In this document: positions 17,963 to 25,834 of the stretch, piece after piece
Layout: each line of letters begins with the position of its first letter
Numbering within the stretch: position 1 is the first letter of the stretch
From: Palsa-1392 sp963819975
Lineage (GTDB): Bacteria > Verrucomicrobiota > Verrucomicrobiia > Chthoniobacterales > UBA10450
Assembly (NCBI GenBank): GCA_963819975.1
Contig: CAWFYE010000002.1
Span: 446,190 to 510,189, forward strand
Reading direction: 5' to 3'
Length of the DNA: 64,000 nucleotides
Translations under genes and position numbers: made by a program
Notes under the pieces: model-generated
What the model saw: only the letters and a program-made list of their open reading frames with translations
What the model was told of the DNA's origin: nothing
The model's database searches: none

Positions 17963-18576
17963 AGAACGAATTGTCGTTCACACATCAGTTTATCCCGGGT
18001 GCCTCGGAGCGAACGCTCCTCTTGCTTCACGGGACCGGTGGTGACGAGCAGCAGCTCATCCCGCTCGGACGCGAGCTCGACCCAGCCGCGGCTATTCTCA
18101 GTCCGCGCGGCAGGGTGATGGAAAACGGCAACGCGCGTTTCTTTCGTCGACTGGCGGAGGGCGTTTTCGATCTGGAGGATCTCAAGGCGCAAACCGATGC
18201 CCTCGCCGAATTCGTTAGGGAAGCGGCCCGGCATTACGAGTTCGATCTCGAGAAAATGGTGACCGTCGGCTATTCCAACGGTGCGAATATCGCGGCCAGC
18301 GTCCTCCTTCGTCGCTCCGGTGTGCTGCGCGCAGCGATTCTTTTGCGCGCCATGGTCCCGCTGATTCCGGAGGAATTGCCGGATCTGAGCGGAGTCAAGG
18401 TTTGGATTGCGGGCGGGAAACAGGATACCCTTATTCCGCGCCCCAACACCGAGCGCCTGGCGGAAATGCTGAGCGACGCCGGGGCGGAGGTGACGGCGCA
18501 TTTCTTCGACGCCGGCCACGCCCTCACCAACACCGAGCTGGTCCTGGCCAAACGCTGGTTGGACGGGCTGAGATAA
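17959..18576 (+). CDS. Alpha/beta-hydrolase, phospholipase/carboxylesterase family
   Basis: The GTG start at 17959 overlaps the TGA of the aminotransferase gene by 4 bases (GTGA), showing coupling. An ATG far upstream (17464) would run through the previous gene and is rejected. The 205-residue product has the oxyanion segment LLLHGTGGDE, nucleophile Ser106 in GYSNGA, Asp156 in GGKQDTLIP and His187 in AGHALT, a complete triad. The size and motifs match small bacterial carboxylesterases (YpfH/ESD-like). The substrate is unknown. Confidence 0.85.
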   Translation: MKNELSFTHQFIPGASERTLLLLHGTGGDEQQLIPLGRELDPAAAILSPRGRVMENGNARFFRRLAEGVFDLEDLKAQTDALAEFVREAARHYEFDLEKMVTVGYSNGANIAASVLLRRSGVLRAAILLRAMVPLIPEELPDLSGVKVWIAGGKQDTLIPRPNTERLAEMLSDAGAEVTAHFFDAGHALTNTELVLAKRWLDGLR

Positions 18577-18581
18577 ACACT

Positions 18582-19556
18582 TTACCCCAGCCCAACCGGC
18601 GGTTTGAGGCCCGCCTCTTCGAGCGCGGCCCGGTCCCACTTTCCGCAGGTCGAAGCGGCGTCGTAAGTACTCTGCGCGAAAGCGAGGAGCGCATCGTCTG
18701 GCACCGCAGCCGCCCGGACCGCGTCGTAGGGCAGGACGAATTCATGAAGCGGCGCGTAATAGCTCGCTTCCGCCGGTTGCACTTTCGCCTCCGCGAAGCC
18801 GGCCGGTTCTGGGTAGGCGTAGGAATAATAGAGCGGCATGGGGCTGGTCGCGTTGCCCGGCCAAAAGCCGACGCTGCTCACTTCCTGCGCGTAGGCTTCG
18901 CGCGTCACGGTGTCAGGCAAGTGCGGAATTCCGCCCGGATGTGGCGGCGCCGACCGCCCCGAAAAACGGGTCACCGCCAAATCAAAGCTGCCCCAGAAAA
19001 AATGGACCGGGCTGCATTTGCCACAGAAACGCGAGCGAAACTTTTTCAGGACGCGATCCGATTGCAGGAGGACGCGCCAGAAGCGGTTCGCATATTCCGG
19101 GTCGTAGGCGCAATGCGTTTCGTCGCGATCAAACTGGATCGGATCCGTGATCTCGTTAGGCGTAGGGTCGATCCGGACCGACAACTCCAGCGCAGCGAGC
19201 GCCTCGATGACGGCGTGATAAAATGCCGCCACTGACTGCGGAGCGAGCGGCAGGGTGCGAGAGGCGCCATCGCTTTTCATGATTCGCAGTTCGTGCCCGA
19301 TGAAGTCGAACTCGATTTCGAAAGTGTAAAAGCCGTGCGGAATCGGCGAGGTCGTCAGGCCACGGGGAGTCAGGTAAAGGGTAACGTGCCAGGAGTGATT
19401 GATCCACGGCGTGAGGGCGAGGCGGATTTTCCCGACGATCTGCGTCCACATGTGGAGCGTCTCGGCGGTGGTCTGCCATTCCCCGTAGGGCAGGGGTGGC
19501 CAAAATTGATCACGATCCTTATCCGAAAGCGGCGGTAGAGTCGGCTGGTGCTTCAT
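18582..19556 (-). CDS. DUF5996 family protein
   Basis: The 324-residue protein matches the DUF5996 family pattern: an N-terminal WPPLPYGEWQTTAETLHMWTQIVGK, then NHSWHVTLYLTPRGLTT, FEIEFDFIGHEL and a C-terminal GFWPGN...PLYYSYAYPEPAGF stretch. It has no signal peptide or membrane helix, so it is probably cytoplasmic. No function is established for the family. It ends five bases from the convergent esterase gene, so transcription from both sides meets here. A GCCTAACGA copy lies at 19153. Confidence 0.8.
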   Translation of the reverse strand: MKHQPTLPPLSDKDRDQFWPPLPYGEWQTTAETLHMWTQIVGKIRLALTPWINHSWHVTLYLTPRGLTTSPIPHGFYTFEIEFDFIGHELRIMKSDGASRTLPLAPQSVAAFYHAVIEALAALELSVRIDPTPNEITDPIQFDRDETHCAYDPEYANRFWRVLLQSDRVLKKFRSRFCGKCSPVHFFWGSFDLAVTRFSGRSAPPHPGGIPHLPDTVTREAYAQEVSSVGFWPGNATSPMPLYYSYAYPEPAGFAEAKVQPAEASYYAPLHEFVLPYDAVRAAAVPDDALLAFAQSTYDAASTCGKWDRAALEEAGLKPPVGLG

Positions 19557-19588
19557 TCTGGGTGCACCCTACAACACCGGCAAAACAG

Positions 19589-19617
19589 TTGCGACTGCTG
19601 ACGAGCGAGCCTATATC
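19589..19617 (+). promoter_or_regulatory. Putative sigma-70 promoter of tRNA-Tyr
   Basis: TTGCGA (19589-19594) and TATATC (19612-19617) are separated by 17 bases. The predicted start of transcription, near 19624, is about 18 bases before the tRNA 5' end. Both boxes match the consensus at four or five of six positions. Confidence 0.5.
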
Positions 19618-19641
19618 AAACGCTCGCAATTCGGGTGCGAC

Positions 19642-19727
19642 GGGTAGGTACCGAAGTGGCCAAACGGGGCGGACTGTAAATCCGCTGGCTTACGCCTTCA
19701 GTGGTTCGAATCCACTCCTGCCCACCA
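19642..19727 (+). tRNA. tRNA-Tyr (anticodon GTA), CCA encoded
   Basis: An 86-base class II tRNA. The acceptor stem GGGTAGG pairs with CCTGCCC (one G-U pair). The anticodon stem GCGGA/TCCGC encloses loop CTGTAAA, with anticodon GTA at 19676-19678. There is a long variable arm, a T-arm GTGG-TTCGAAT-CCAC, discriminator A and an encoded CCA at 19725-19727. The 3' 27 bases recur exactly at 49923, consistent with use of this tRNA as an integration site. Confidence 0.95.
19701..19727 (+). repeat. 27-bp tRNA-Tyr 3' end, left copy of direct repeat (putative attL)
   Basis: The T-arm to CCA segment of tRNA-Tyr is repeated without mismatch, in the same orientation, at 49923-49949. Identity starts at the first T-stem base and stops at the CCA. 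This is the usual extent of an attachment core for tRNA-targeting integrative elements. The intact tRNA stays at this end. Confidence 0.7.
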
Positions 19728-19736
19728 CTCTCGGTA

Positions 19737-19966
19737 AACCCGTTTTCATAGGTAATCTCGAGAGTTGTCCGCAAACTGGGCGGCACGCATTAAGGCGCAT
19801 CGATTTGCATGAAAACGAAGTTTATTTGCCAACTATTTGTCAACTTAGGAGAGTCCCGCAAATTCGCCACGCGATTCGCGGACGCGCTGGACTCAAGAAT
19901 TAGCGACCATCGATTTAATCTGGTCGCTCTTCGCTGAACGCTGAACCCGTTTTTCATAGGCAAATC
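19737..19966 (+). repeat. Imperfect direct repeat flanking about 190 bases after the tRNA
   Basis: The copy at 19737-19757 (AACCCGTTTTCATAGGTAA then TC) recurs at 19944-19966 with one extra T, one C/T change and one extra A. The copies lie right after the tRNA 3' end and about 200 bases further on. This may mark a second small insertion or a duplicated flank. Confidence 0.5.
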
Positions 19967-20112
19967 ACAACTCGATCCTGACTTCGATTCGCTTCTCTTA
20001 TGGGGCTTAGCAAATCGGCTCGAAGTAGAACAAGAATTAGAACTACGATCACGGCGGCAGATTTTGATCATCCATATCGGCAGGTTCGAATGCCTGCGTC
20101 GCCGCAGGATGA

Positions 20113-20232
20113 ATCGCCGGAGCCCTTTTCACCCGCGAAGCGCTCGACGCCATCGCCCGCACCACGATGGAAAATATCTCCGCCTTCGCCGCCGGGCGCG
20201 CCTCCGGCGACGAGCTGCGCGTCGGCCGCTAG
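20113..20232 (+). pseudogene. C-terminal remnant of a D-lactate dehydrogenase (LdhA-like)
   Basis: After an in-frame TGA at 20110 the frame reads IAGALFTREALDAIARTTM, then ENISAFAAGRASGDELRVGR and a TAG at 20230. This lines up with the LdhA C-terminus (FLTAEALTSISQTTLQNLS...ELV in the E. coli type). Only about 39 residues remain, with no start and no Rossmann part. It is a degraded end fragment beside the tRNA. Confidence 0.65.
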
Positions 20233-20392
20233 CCTCCCGTCCGCGTCGTGGGCGAGGGTTCTCCGCCTTGTTTTCCCGCGCTGCAAGGGCATGATCGGAT
20301 GGACGACACGGCCGGCCCTTTGAGGATCTTTTGGCTGAGAAACGCAGAGTTTGGTGAGGGGGAAATTCGTCCGAATCTGCGCAAATGTCGGT

Positions 20393-21373
20393 CTATCGTC
20401 GGCCTTGCCGGAAGAGTATCCGCTGAGTTTTTTTAGCCACGTGCGGCGAGCGCTTGCCGGAAACGCTGGCCAAGCAGGAAGATTCCGGTCGTGCTCTGAA
20501 AGCCGTGACGATGTCAAGATAGGCGTGCAGCGCGGCCGCTCCGTTCTCGCTGCGCCAGGCGATGCATGACTCAGTCATGACTTTCGGTGTGATCGGACGG
20601 AAGACAACGTTCGGGTGGGCGAGCTTCTTCAGTTGTTCGGGAACGAGCGCGATCCCCAGCCCGGCCCCGACTGATTCAAAGATCGTCGGTTGGTTTTCGA
20701 CATCCTGAAGCACGCGAGGGGTGAAACCGGCTTTCCGACAAGCGGCGGCGAGCCAACGCCGATAACCAGGATAGCTCGTCTCAGACAAGCCGATAAAAAA
20801 CATTTGGGCGAGGTCCTTCAGTCTCAAAACCTGCCTCTGCGCCAGAGGCAGGTTTTTCGGCAGCGCGACGACGGCATTGTAGGACGCGACCGCCCTAAAG
20901 TGCAGGTCCGCTTCCTGCGCAGCCTCTCGCGGACCGACGAAGCCGAGGTCGATTTTCCCGTCGTGCAGCGCGCGAAACTGATTTCCACAGTTCAGATCGA
21001 ACAGGTTGACCGAGACGGTGGGAAAGGCGTCTTGGAAAATGGCCAGGCTGGCGGGGAGCACATCGCAAAAAAAACTTGCGACGTATCCCAGATTGAGGAC
21101 GGCGGTTTCGCGGCGGTTGAGTTGCTGCACGGCTTCGACAATCTCTGTGCTGAGCGCGAGCACGCGCTTGGCGTCGGCCAAAAAGGCCTCGCCTTCCACC
21201 GTCAGATTGACCCGTTGTTTCGTCCGGTCCAGAAGACGGACGCCGATTTCGTTTTCCAAGTCCTGGACTTGGCGCGTTAAGGCGGGCTGGGAGAGATGCA
21301 AGCTTTCGGCTGCTCTGGTAAAGCTGAGGGCCTCTCCAGCCGCCACAAAGTAGCGAAGGTGACGAAGCTCCAT
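20393..21373 (-). CDS. LysR-family transcriptional regulator
   Basis: The N-terminal 60 residues are a classical LysR winged helix (MELRHLRYFVAAGEALSFTRAAESLHLSQPALTRQVQDLE and so on). A BenM/CatM-like periplasmic-binding-fold effector domain follows (GLSETSYPGYRRWL, VENQPTIFESVGAGLGIALVPEQL). ATG 21373 is taken as start; a TTG six bases earlier is in frame. The last about 35 residues extend beyond the usual end and are basic. The gene is divergent from the OsmC gene across 181 bases, the common layout for a LysR regulator and its target. The inducer is unknown. Confidence 0.88.
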   Translation of the reverse strand: MELRHLRYFVAAGEALSFTRAAESLHLSQPALTRQVQDLENEIGVRLLDRTKQRVNLTVEGEAFLADAKRVLALSTEIVEAVQQLNRRETAVLNLGYVASFFCDVLPASLAIFQDAFPTVSVNLFDLNCGNQFRALHDGKIDLGFVGPREAAQEADLHFRAVASYNAVVALPKNLPLAQRQVLRLKDLAQMFFIGLSETSYPGYRRWLAAACRKAGFTPRVLQDVENQPTIFESVGAGLGIALVPEQLKKLAHPNVVFRPITPKVMTESCIAWRSENGAAALHAYLDIVTAFRARPESSCLASVSGKRSPHVAKKTQRILFRQGRR

Positions 21374-21554
21374 GCTCAATTGTTCGTAGTCCCTCGAAAT
21401 CGGGAGCGCAATACTAAAAAGGTAAATAATATCCTGACATTTAGATGTCTCCCCGGAGGGGCGGCGAGACCGTTATGCGTGCCATGCATTAAGAACCAAA
21501 AAACAAAGTATTAGCACGACCGGGTAATCGTCTGCATAACGCGAAGCAACCCAG

Positions 21555-22010
21555 ATGAAGCGTCACGCGTCAGCCGTATGGAAGGGCGGTTTCCCGGAAG
21601 GAGTCGGGACGATGAGCACCCAAAGCGGTGTCCTCTCTGGCGCGCGGTATTCTCCAAGGGAGCGGTCGTTTACGACGGAATTGGCGACGAATCCCGACGA
21701 GCTCATCGCCGCCTCGCTGGGAGGCTGCTTCGCCATGACGCTGGCGAACGAGCTCGGTCTTTGCGGGTTTGATGCCGAGCAAATCGAGACGACCGCGACG
21801 GCCACGCTCGAGCGGTTACCGACGGGCTGGACGGTCACGCGCATGCAGCTCGACGTGCATGCCAACGTGCCCAACGCGACCCAGGGCGATTTTGTCGACG
21901 CGGCCCTGGCGGCCCGGATGAATTGCCCGATCGCGCGTCTTCTCAACACCACCATTTCCCTCAGCGCCAGCCTCCTGCCGCCGGAAAGGCCTAACGATGA
22001 CGCTGATTAG
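21555..22010 (+). CDS. OsmC/Ohr-family peroxidase-like protein
   Basis: OsmC-family proteins reduce organic hydroperoxides with a Cys pair. The 151-residue product carries the resolving and peroxidatic cysteines Cys58 (ASLGGCFAMTL) and Cys124 (ARMNCPIARLL), the family spacing. NPDELIAASLGG matches the OsmC helix before the first Cys. The C-terminal strand (NTTISLSASL) is also present. It is divergent from a LysR regulator that may control it in response to peroxides. The 3' end holds a GCCTAACGA copy (21989). Confidence 0.88.
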   Translation: MKRHASAVWKGGFPEGVGTMSTQSGVLSGARYSPRERSFTTELATNPDELIAASLGGCFAMTLANELGLCGFDAEQIETTATATLERLPTGWTVTRMQLDVHANVPNATQGDFVDAALAARMNCPIARLLNTTISLSASLLPPERPNDDAD

Positions 22011-22100
22011 CCTAACCAAATTCGCGCCGTCTGCCGCCGCCACCCAGTGGCGGGACGGCCGGCCAGATTTCTTTGGAACTCAACTCGCAGCATTCTGATT

Positions 22101-23807
22101 ATGCCTACCCTGACTACCTATCCCGGTGTTTATGTTGAAGAGATATCGAGCGGTGTGCATCCCATCACCGGGGTGGCCACTTCCATCACCGCCTTCCTTG
22201 GCCGAGCCCGTTACGGCAGCGTTAACGAGGCCGTCACGATCAATAGTTTTGGCGATTTCGAAAAGCAGTTTGGTGGACTGTGGCTCGAGAGCAGCCTCGG
22301 CTTTGCCGTCCGCGATTTCTTCCTGAACGGGGGCGGCCAGGCGATCGTCGTTAGGCTGTATCATGCGCAGGACGGCGAAGGGGCCCCGGCGGCGCGCGCG
22401 CCGATCACGGTCGGCGATCTGAAATTTCTCGCCGCCTCAGAGGGAAAATGGGGCGCCAACCTGCGCGTCGTGGTCGACCAGGACAATCTCTCGAGCGACG
22501 TGGCCACGGCGATGGGAGTGAGCGAGGCTGATCTTTTTAATCTGACCGTGCGGGATACCAGCGCCGGCGGGAACACCGAGAAATTTCTGAACCTGACGCT
22601 CAAGGACAGCCCGCGCCGGGTCGATAACGTCCTGGCCGCGGCCTCCGATCTTCTGCGTTACGACGGTACGCCCGACGCGACCAACCCGCCGGCGGCGGGC
22701 ATGGACGACTTGAGCGCAAAGGAAGGGGACCTGGCGACCGCGAAGAAGGCTCTGAGCGATAAGCAAAACTCGGATCCGTCCGCTGACGTCTCGACGGAAA
22801 AGCAGGCGGTGACGGATGCGAAGACGGCGTTGGACAGCGCGGTCCAAGACGCGTCGGACGCGGTCTCCGACGGCCTCGTTCTCAGTGTTCCCGATTTTCT
22901 TCCGGCCAATGGCGAAACGGACAAGAAAGGTCTCTATGCTCTCGAGCAGGCGGACTTGTTTAACCTTCTTTGCATTCCGCCTTATCGAGCGGCCACCGAT
23001 CCGCTGGACGCGGACGTGAATCTCGTTTCCGCCGCGGCCGCATATTGCGAAAAACGCCGCGCCATGTTGATCGTGGACGCGCCCAAGGATTGGACAACCA
23101 AGGCGAAGGCAAGGAACGCCTTCCTCGATGCCAACGACGACAAAGTGGGAACACGGAGCCGGAACGCGGCCCTGATTTTTCCGCGCCTGCGGCAGCCGAA
23201 TCCGTTGCACGACGGGCAAACGGAAACCTTTGCGGCCTGCGGCGCCTACGCCGGCGTGATGGCGCGGACCGATGCCCAGCGCGGAGTCTGGAAAGCACCC
23301 GCCGGGATTGATGCGACGCTGGTTGGCGTCCCGTCCCTGAGCGTGGCGCTGACCGATGCCGAGAACGGGGAATTGAATCCGCTCGGGATCAATTGCATTC
23401 GCGCGTTCCCGGTCGCCGGGCGGGTCGTGTGGGGCGCCCGCACTTTACGCGGCGCCGACCAATTGGCGGATGAATACAAGTACATCCCCGTCCGCCGGAC
23501 CGCGCTCTTCATCGAGGAAAGCCTCTTTCGCGGCCTGAAGTGGGTGGTCTTCGAGCCTAACGACGAGCCGCTTTGGGCGCAAATCCGCCTCAATGCGGGC
23601 GCGTTCATGAACACCCTCTTTCGCCAGGGCGCGTTCCAAGGGAGCTCGCCGCGCGACGCCTATTTCGTGAAGTGCGACAAGGAGACCACCACCCAGACCG
23701 ACATCAACCTCGGCATCGTCAACATCCTCGTCGGTTTCGCCCCGCTCAAGCCCGCGGAATTCGTCATCATCAAACTGCAGCAGATAGCCGGTCAGATCGA
23801 AGTCTGA
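22101..23807 (+). CDS. Contractile injection system sheath protein
   Basis: Phage-tail sheath family (Afp2-4/Pvc2-4 type), the outer contractile cylinder. From the ATG at 22101 the 568-residue protein starts with MPTLTTYPGVYVEEISSG, the classic sheath N-terminus. It ends in the conserved C-terminal domain (YIPVRRTALFIEESLFRGLKWVVFEPNDEPLW, then the FVKCDKETTTQ and FAPLKPAEFVIIKLQQ strands). About residues 210-270 are an inserted Asp/Ala/Lys-rich helical stretch likely exposed on the sheath surface. An ATG at 22047 would add 18 unrelated residues. Only one sheath gene is present. It opens the cluster. Confidence 0.95.
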   Translation: MPTLTTYPGVYVEEISSGVHPITGVATSITAFLGRARYGSVNEAVTINSFGDFEKQFGGLWLESSLGFAVRDFFLNGGGQAIVVRLYHAQDGEGAPAARAPITVGDLKFLAASEGKWGANLRVVVDQDNLSSDVATAMGVSEADLFNLTVRDTSAGGNTEKFLNLTLKDSPRRVDNVLAAASDLLRYDGTPDATNPPAAGMDDLSAKEGDLATAKKALSDKQNSDPSADVSTEKQAVTDAKTALDSAVQDASDAVSDGLVLSVPDFLPANGETDKKGLYALEQADLFNLLCIPPYRAATDPLDADVNLVSAAAAYCEKRRAMLIVDAPKDWTTKAKARNAFLDANDDKVGTRSRNAALIFPRLRQPNPLHDGQTETFAACGAYAGVMARTDAQRGVWKAPAGIDATLVGVPSLSVALTDAENGELNPLGINCIRAFPVAGRVVWGARTLRGADQLADEYKYIPVRRTALFIEESLFRGLKWVVFEPNDEPLWAQIRLNAGAFMNTLFRQGAFQGSSPRDAYFVKCDKETTTQTDINLGIVNILVGFAPLKPAEFVIIKLQQIAGQIEV

Positions 23808-23840
23808 GCCGCTCCACCCTAACCGAAAGGCATCTCATTT

Positions 23841-24365
23841 ATGGCACAGTTCACTGTTAATGCGCAGCGTTTCGACCCCTACAAGAACTTCAAGTTCCGG
23901 GTGAAATGGGATAACAAATACGTCGCCGGCGTCAGCAAGGTGAGCGCGCTCAAGCGCACCACCGAAGTGGTCAAACATCGCGAAGGCGGCGACCCGAGCA
24001 GCAGCCGAAAATCGCCCGGGCGGACGGAGTATGAGGCGATCACCCTCGAGCGCGGGGTGACGCACGACAAGGAGTTCGAGCAATGGGCGAACAAAGTCTG
24101 GAACTTCGGCTCGGGCCTCGGCGCGGAAGTTTCGCTGAAGGATTTCCGCAAGAACCTCATCCTCGAAGTTTATAACGAAGCCGGGCAGGTCGCGATCGCC
24201 TACAAGATCTTTCGCTGCTGGGTCTCGGAGTTCCAACCCATGGCTGATCTGGACGCGAACGCCAACGCCGTCCTCATCCAGCATCTGAAACTGGAAAACG
24301 AGGGATGGGAACGGGACTACGAGGTCGTGGAACCGGCCGAACCCACCTTCACTGAGCCGGCCTAA
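23841..24365 (+). CDS. Contractile injection system inner tube protein (gp19-like)
   Basis: T4 gp19/Afp1-type tube protein forming the hexameric inner tube. The 174-residue product has FDPYKNFKFRVKWDNKYVAGVSKVSAL at the start, then TEYEAITLERGVTHDKEFEQWAN and a C-terminal ENEGWERDYE. These are typical of eCIS tube proteins, which are a little longer than T4 gp19. The TAA stop is part of a GCCTAACGA motif (24360). It lies 33 bases after the sheath gene. Only one tube gene exists here; many eCIS have two or three. Confidence 0.93.
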   Translation: MAQFTVNAQRFDPYKNFKFRVKWDNKYVAGVSKVSALKRTTEVVKHREGGDPSSSRKSPGRTEYEAITLERGVTHDKEFEQWANKVWNFGSGLGAEVSLKDFRKNLILEVYNEAGQVAIAYKIFRCWVSEFQPMADLDANANAVLIQHLKLENEGWERDYEVVEPAEPTFTEPA

Positions 24366-24374
24366 CGAATCGCC

Positions 24375-25106
24375 ATGCGCGCGTTGTCCGCGGCCGAGCT
24401 TTTGCATGTTTGGGAGCGCGGCCTCGCGCAATCACCGGCGCAGCGCGCCTTGATCCTGCTCACGGCGGCTTCTCAAGACCAGGCGATCGAGCAGCTCGCG
24501 CAACTGACCGTCGGCGAACGCGACGCCTCGCTCCTCGCCTTGCGCGAGGAGACCTTCGGCCGACGCCTTGGCAGCCTAACGAATTGCCCGGCATGCGCGG
24601 AACAGGTCGAGTTACAGATTGAGACCTCCGATTTGCATGCGACCAGGCCCGAGACCAATGCGCCGCTCCGAGTCTGCCTGGACGATTACACGATCGAGTT
24701 TCGATTGCCGACCAGTTTGGACGTGGCCAGTCTTGATCCGTTGGCGGGACTGGCCGCAAACCGGCAGGATCTCCTGCAGCGGTGCCTGATCCGCGCGCGT
24801 CGTGGTGAGACGGAACTCAGGGCCGCGGAGTTGCCCGAGGAAGCGGTGGTTGCAGTCAGTCGGCGAATGGCCGAGGTCGATCCGCAGGCGGACGTGCAGT
24901 TGTCTCTGCGGTGTCCCCAGTGCCAGCACGTCTGGCAGCCGCCGCTCGATATTGCGTCTTATTTTTGGAGGGAAATTCACGCCTGGGCGCAGCGGATCTT
25001 GCGCGAGATCCACCTTCTTGCTTCGGCCTATGGCTGGCGCGAGGCCGACATCCTGGCGCTGAACCCGTGGCGGCGTCAGTCCTACCTGGAGTTGATTCAA
25101 TCGTGA
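24375..25106 (+). CDS. gp26/gp51-like baseplate protein with split zinc ribbon
   Basis: Position after the tube gene and the overall pattern fit the T4 gp26/gp51-like baseplate protein of eCIS clusters. The N-terminus (ALSAAELLHVWERGLAQSP) and the helical C-terminus (IHLLASAYGWREADILALNPWRRQSYLELI) are the conserved parts. Two CxxC pairs, CPAC (71-74) and CPQC (180-183), probably join into one zinc site. The TGA stop overlaps the GTG of the next gene by 4 bases. The precise baseplate role is inferred from family and place. Confidence 0.75.
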   Translation: MRALSAAELLHVWERGLAQSPAQRALILLTAASQDQAIEQLAQLTVGERDASLLALREETFGRRLGSLTNCPACAEQVELQIETSDLHATRPETNAPLRVCLDDYTIEFRLPTSLDVASLDPLAGLAANRQDLLQRCLIRARRGETELRAAELPEEAVVAVSRRMAEVDPQADVQLSLRCPQCQHVWQPPLDIASYFWREIHAWAQRILREIHLLASAYGWREADILALNPWRRQSYLELIQS

Positions 25107-25834
25107 ATGATTTCCTGGGCAATCTGGTGGAGCGCGCGCTCGCGGGAAGCGGCGCCGTCCTCCCCCAATTCGGCTCCGCTTTGCCTTCCGCCCCTAACGA
25201 CAGCCGGGCGCTGTTCGCCGGTGAAGAGGATCGCGAGGTGGGCGCGGCGCCGGCAAACCGGGAGGCGATTGCTCGAACCCGCCAGGTCGAATCCCTTTGG
25301 CAGCCAGCGCCGCCTGCGCCGGTTGTGGTAGCGCCCGCGCCCTTGATCGCAGTTCCAGATTCACCGGTGAAATTGGCGCCGCCAGCCCAATCCGCGCCGC
25401 CAATCGAGCCCGCGTCGCAGGTGCAAGAAAAGGAGCGACTCGAACCAGCCGCCGCCGCGCGAAATCGAAACGACGCTGCAACCGAAGCCCCGCAAAAAGG
25501 CCACCGTCGCGAAATTCGAACTCCTGCCGCGCCCGAAACCCGGGTGAGGGAAGTGATCGAACTCATTCATCGCGAAACATCGGCAAAAAGCCCGACACCT
25601 CATCGGCCCGAACCGCTCCGCAACCTTCACGCGCCCGCCTCTTTTCGCCTAACGAGCACGCGTCCTGACAAGCGTGATATTCCACCCGCCCCGGCGATTA
25701 ATGTCACGATCGGGCGCCTGGAGGTCCGGGCGACCGTCGCGCAGGAGAAAGCTTTGCCCAAGCCACGTCCGTCGGCTCCGGTCATGAGCCTCGAGAGCTA
25801 TCTGCGGGAGCGTGCCGGAGGAACTCGCAGATGA
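25103..25834 (+). CDS. Disordered Pro/Ala-rich eCIS linker protein with conserved C-terminal motif
   Basis: The GTG start at 25103 overlaps the previous stop (GTGA). The 243-residue product begins with a short helical segment (NDFLGNLVERALAGSGAVLPQF). About 150 residues of low-complexity Pro, Ala and charged sequence follow. The end is a compact motif, INVTIGRLEVRA, then MSLESYLRERAGG. The C-terminal motif looks conserved in proteins at this place in eCIS clusters (recalled, not searched). The role is unknown; a flexible tether or assembly scaffold is possible. The next gene overlaps by ATGA. Confidence 0.7.
   Translation: MNDFLGNLVERALAGSGAVLPQFGSALPSAPNDSRALFAGEEDREVGAAPANREAIARTRQVESLWQPAPPAPVVVAPAPLIAVPDSPVKLAPPAQSAPPIEPASQVQEKERLEPAAAARNRNDAATEAPQKGHRREIRTPAAPETRVREVIELIHRETSAKSPTPHRPEPLRNLHAPASFRLTSTRPDKRDIPPAPAINVTIGRLEVRATVAQEKALPKPRPSAPVMSLESYLRERAGGTRR

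Larger units (their letters stand above)
19728..20392. other. Decayed intergenic DNA downstream of tRNA-Tyr
   Basis: No intact gene was found in these 665 bases. The stretch holds two imperfect copies of a 19-21 base element (19737 and 19944), an A/T-rich low-complexity patch (about 20010-20060), and the C-terminal remnant of a D-lactate dehydrogenase gene. It also lacks the GCCTAACGA motif. The open frames here have no family character. Confidence 0.6.

Noticed and set aside
24911..25102. Upstream extension of the disordered linker gene
   Set aside because: It lies inside the previous gene in another frame; the GTG at 25103 with a GTGA overlap explains the start.
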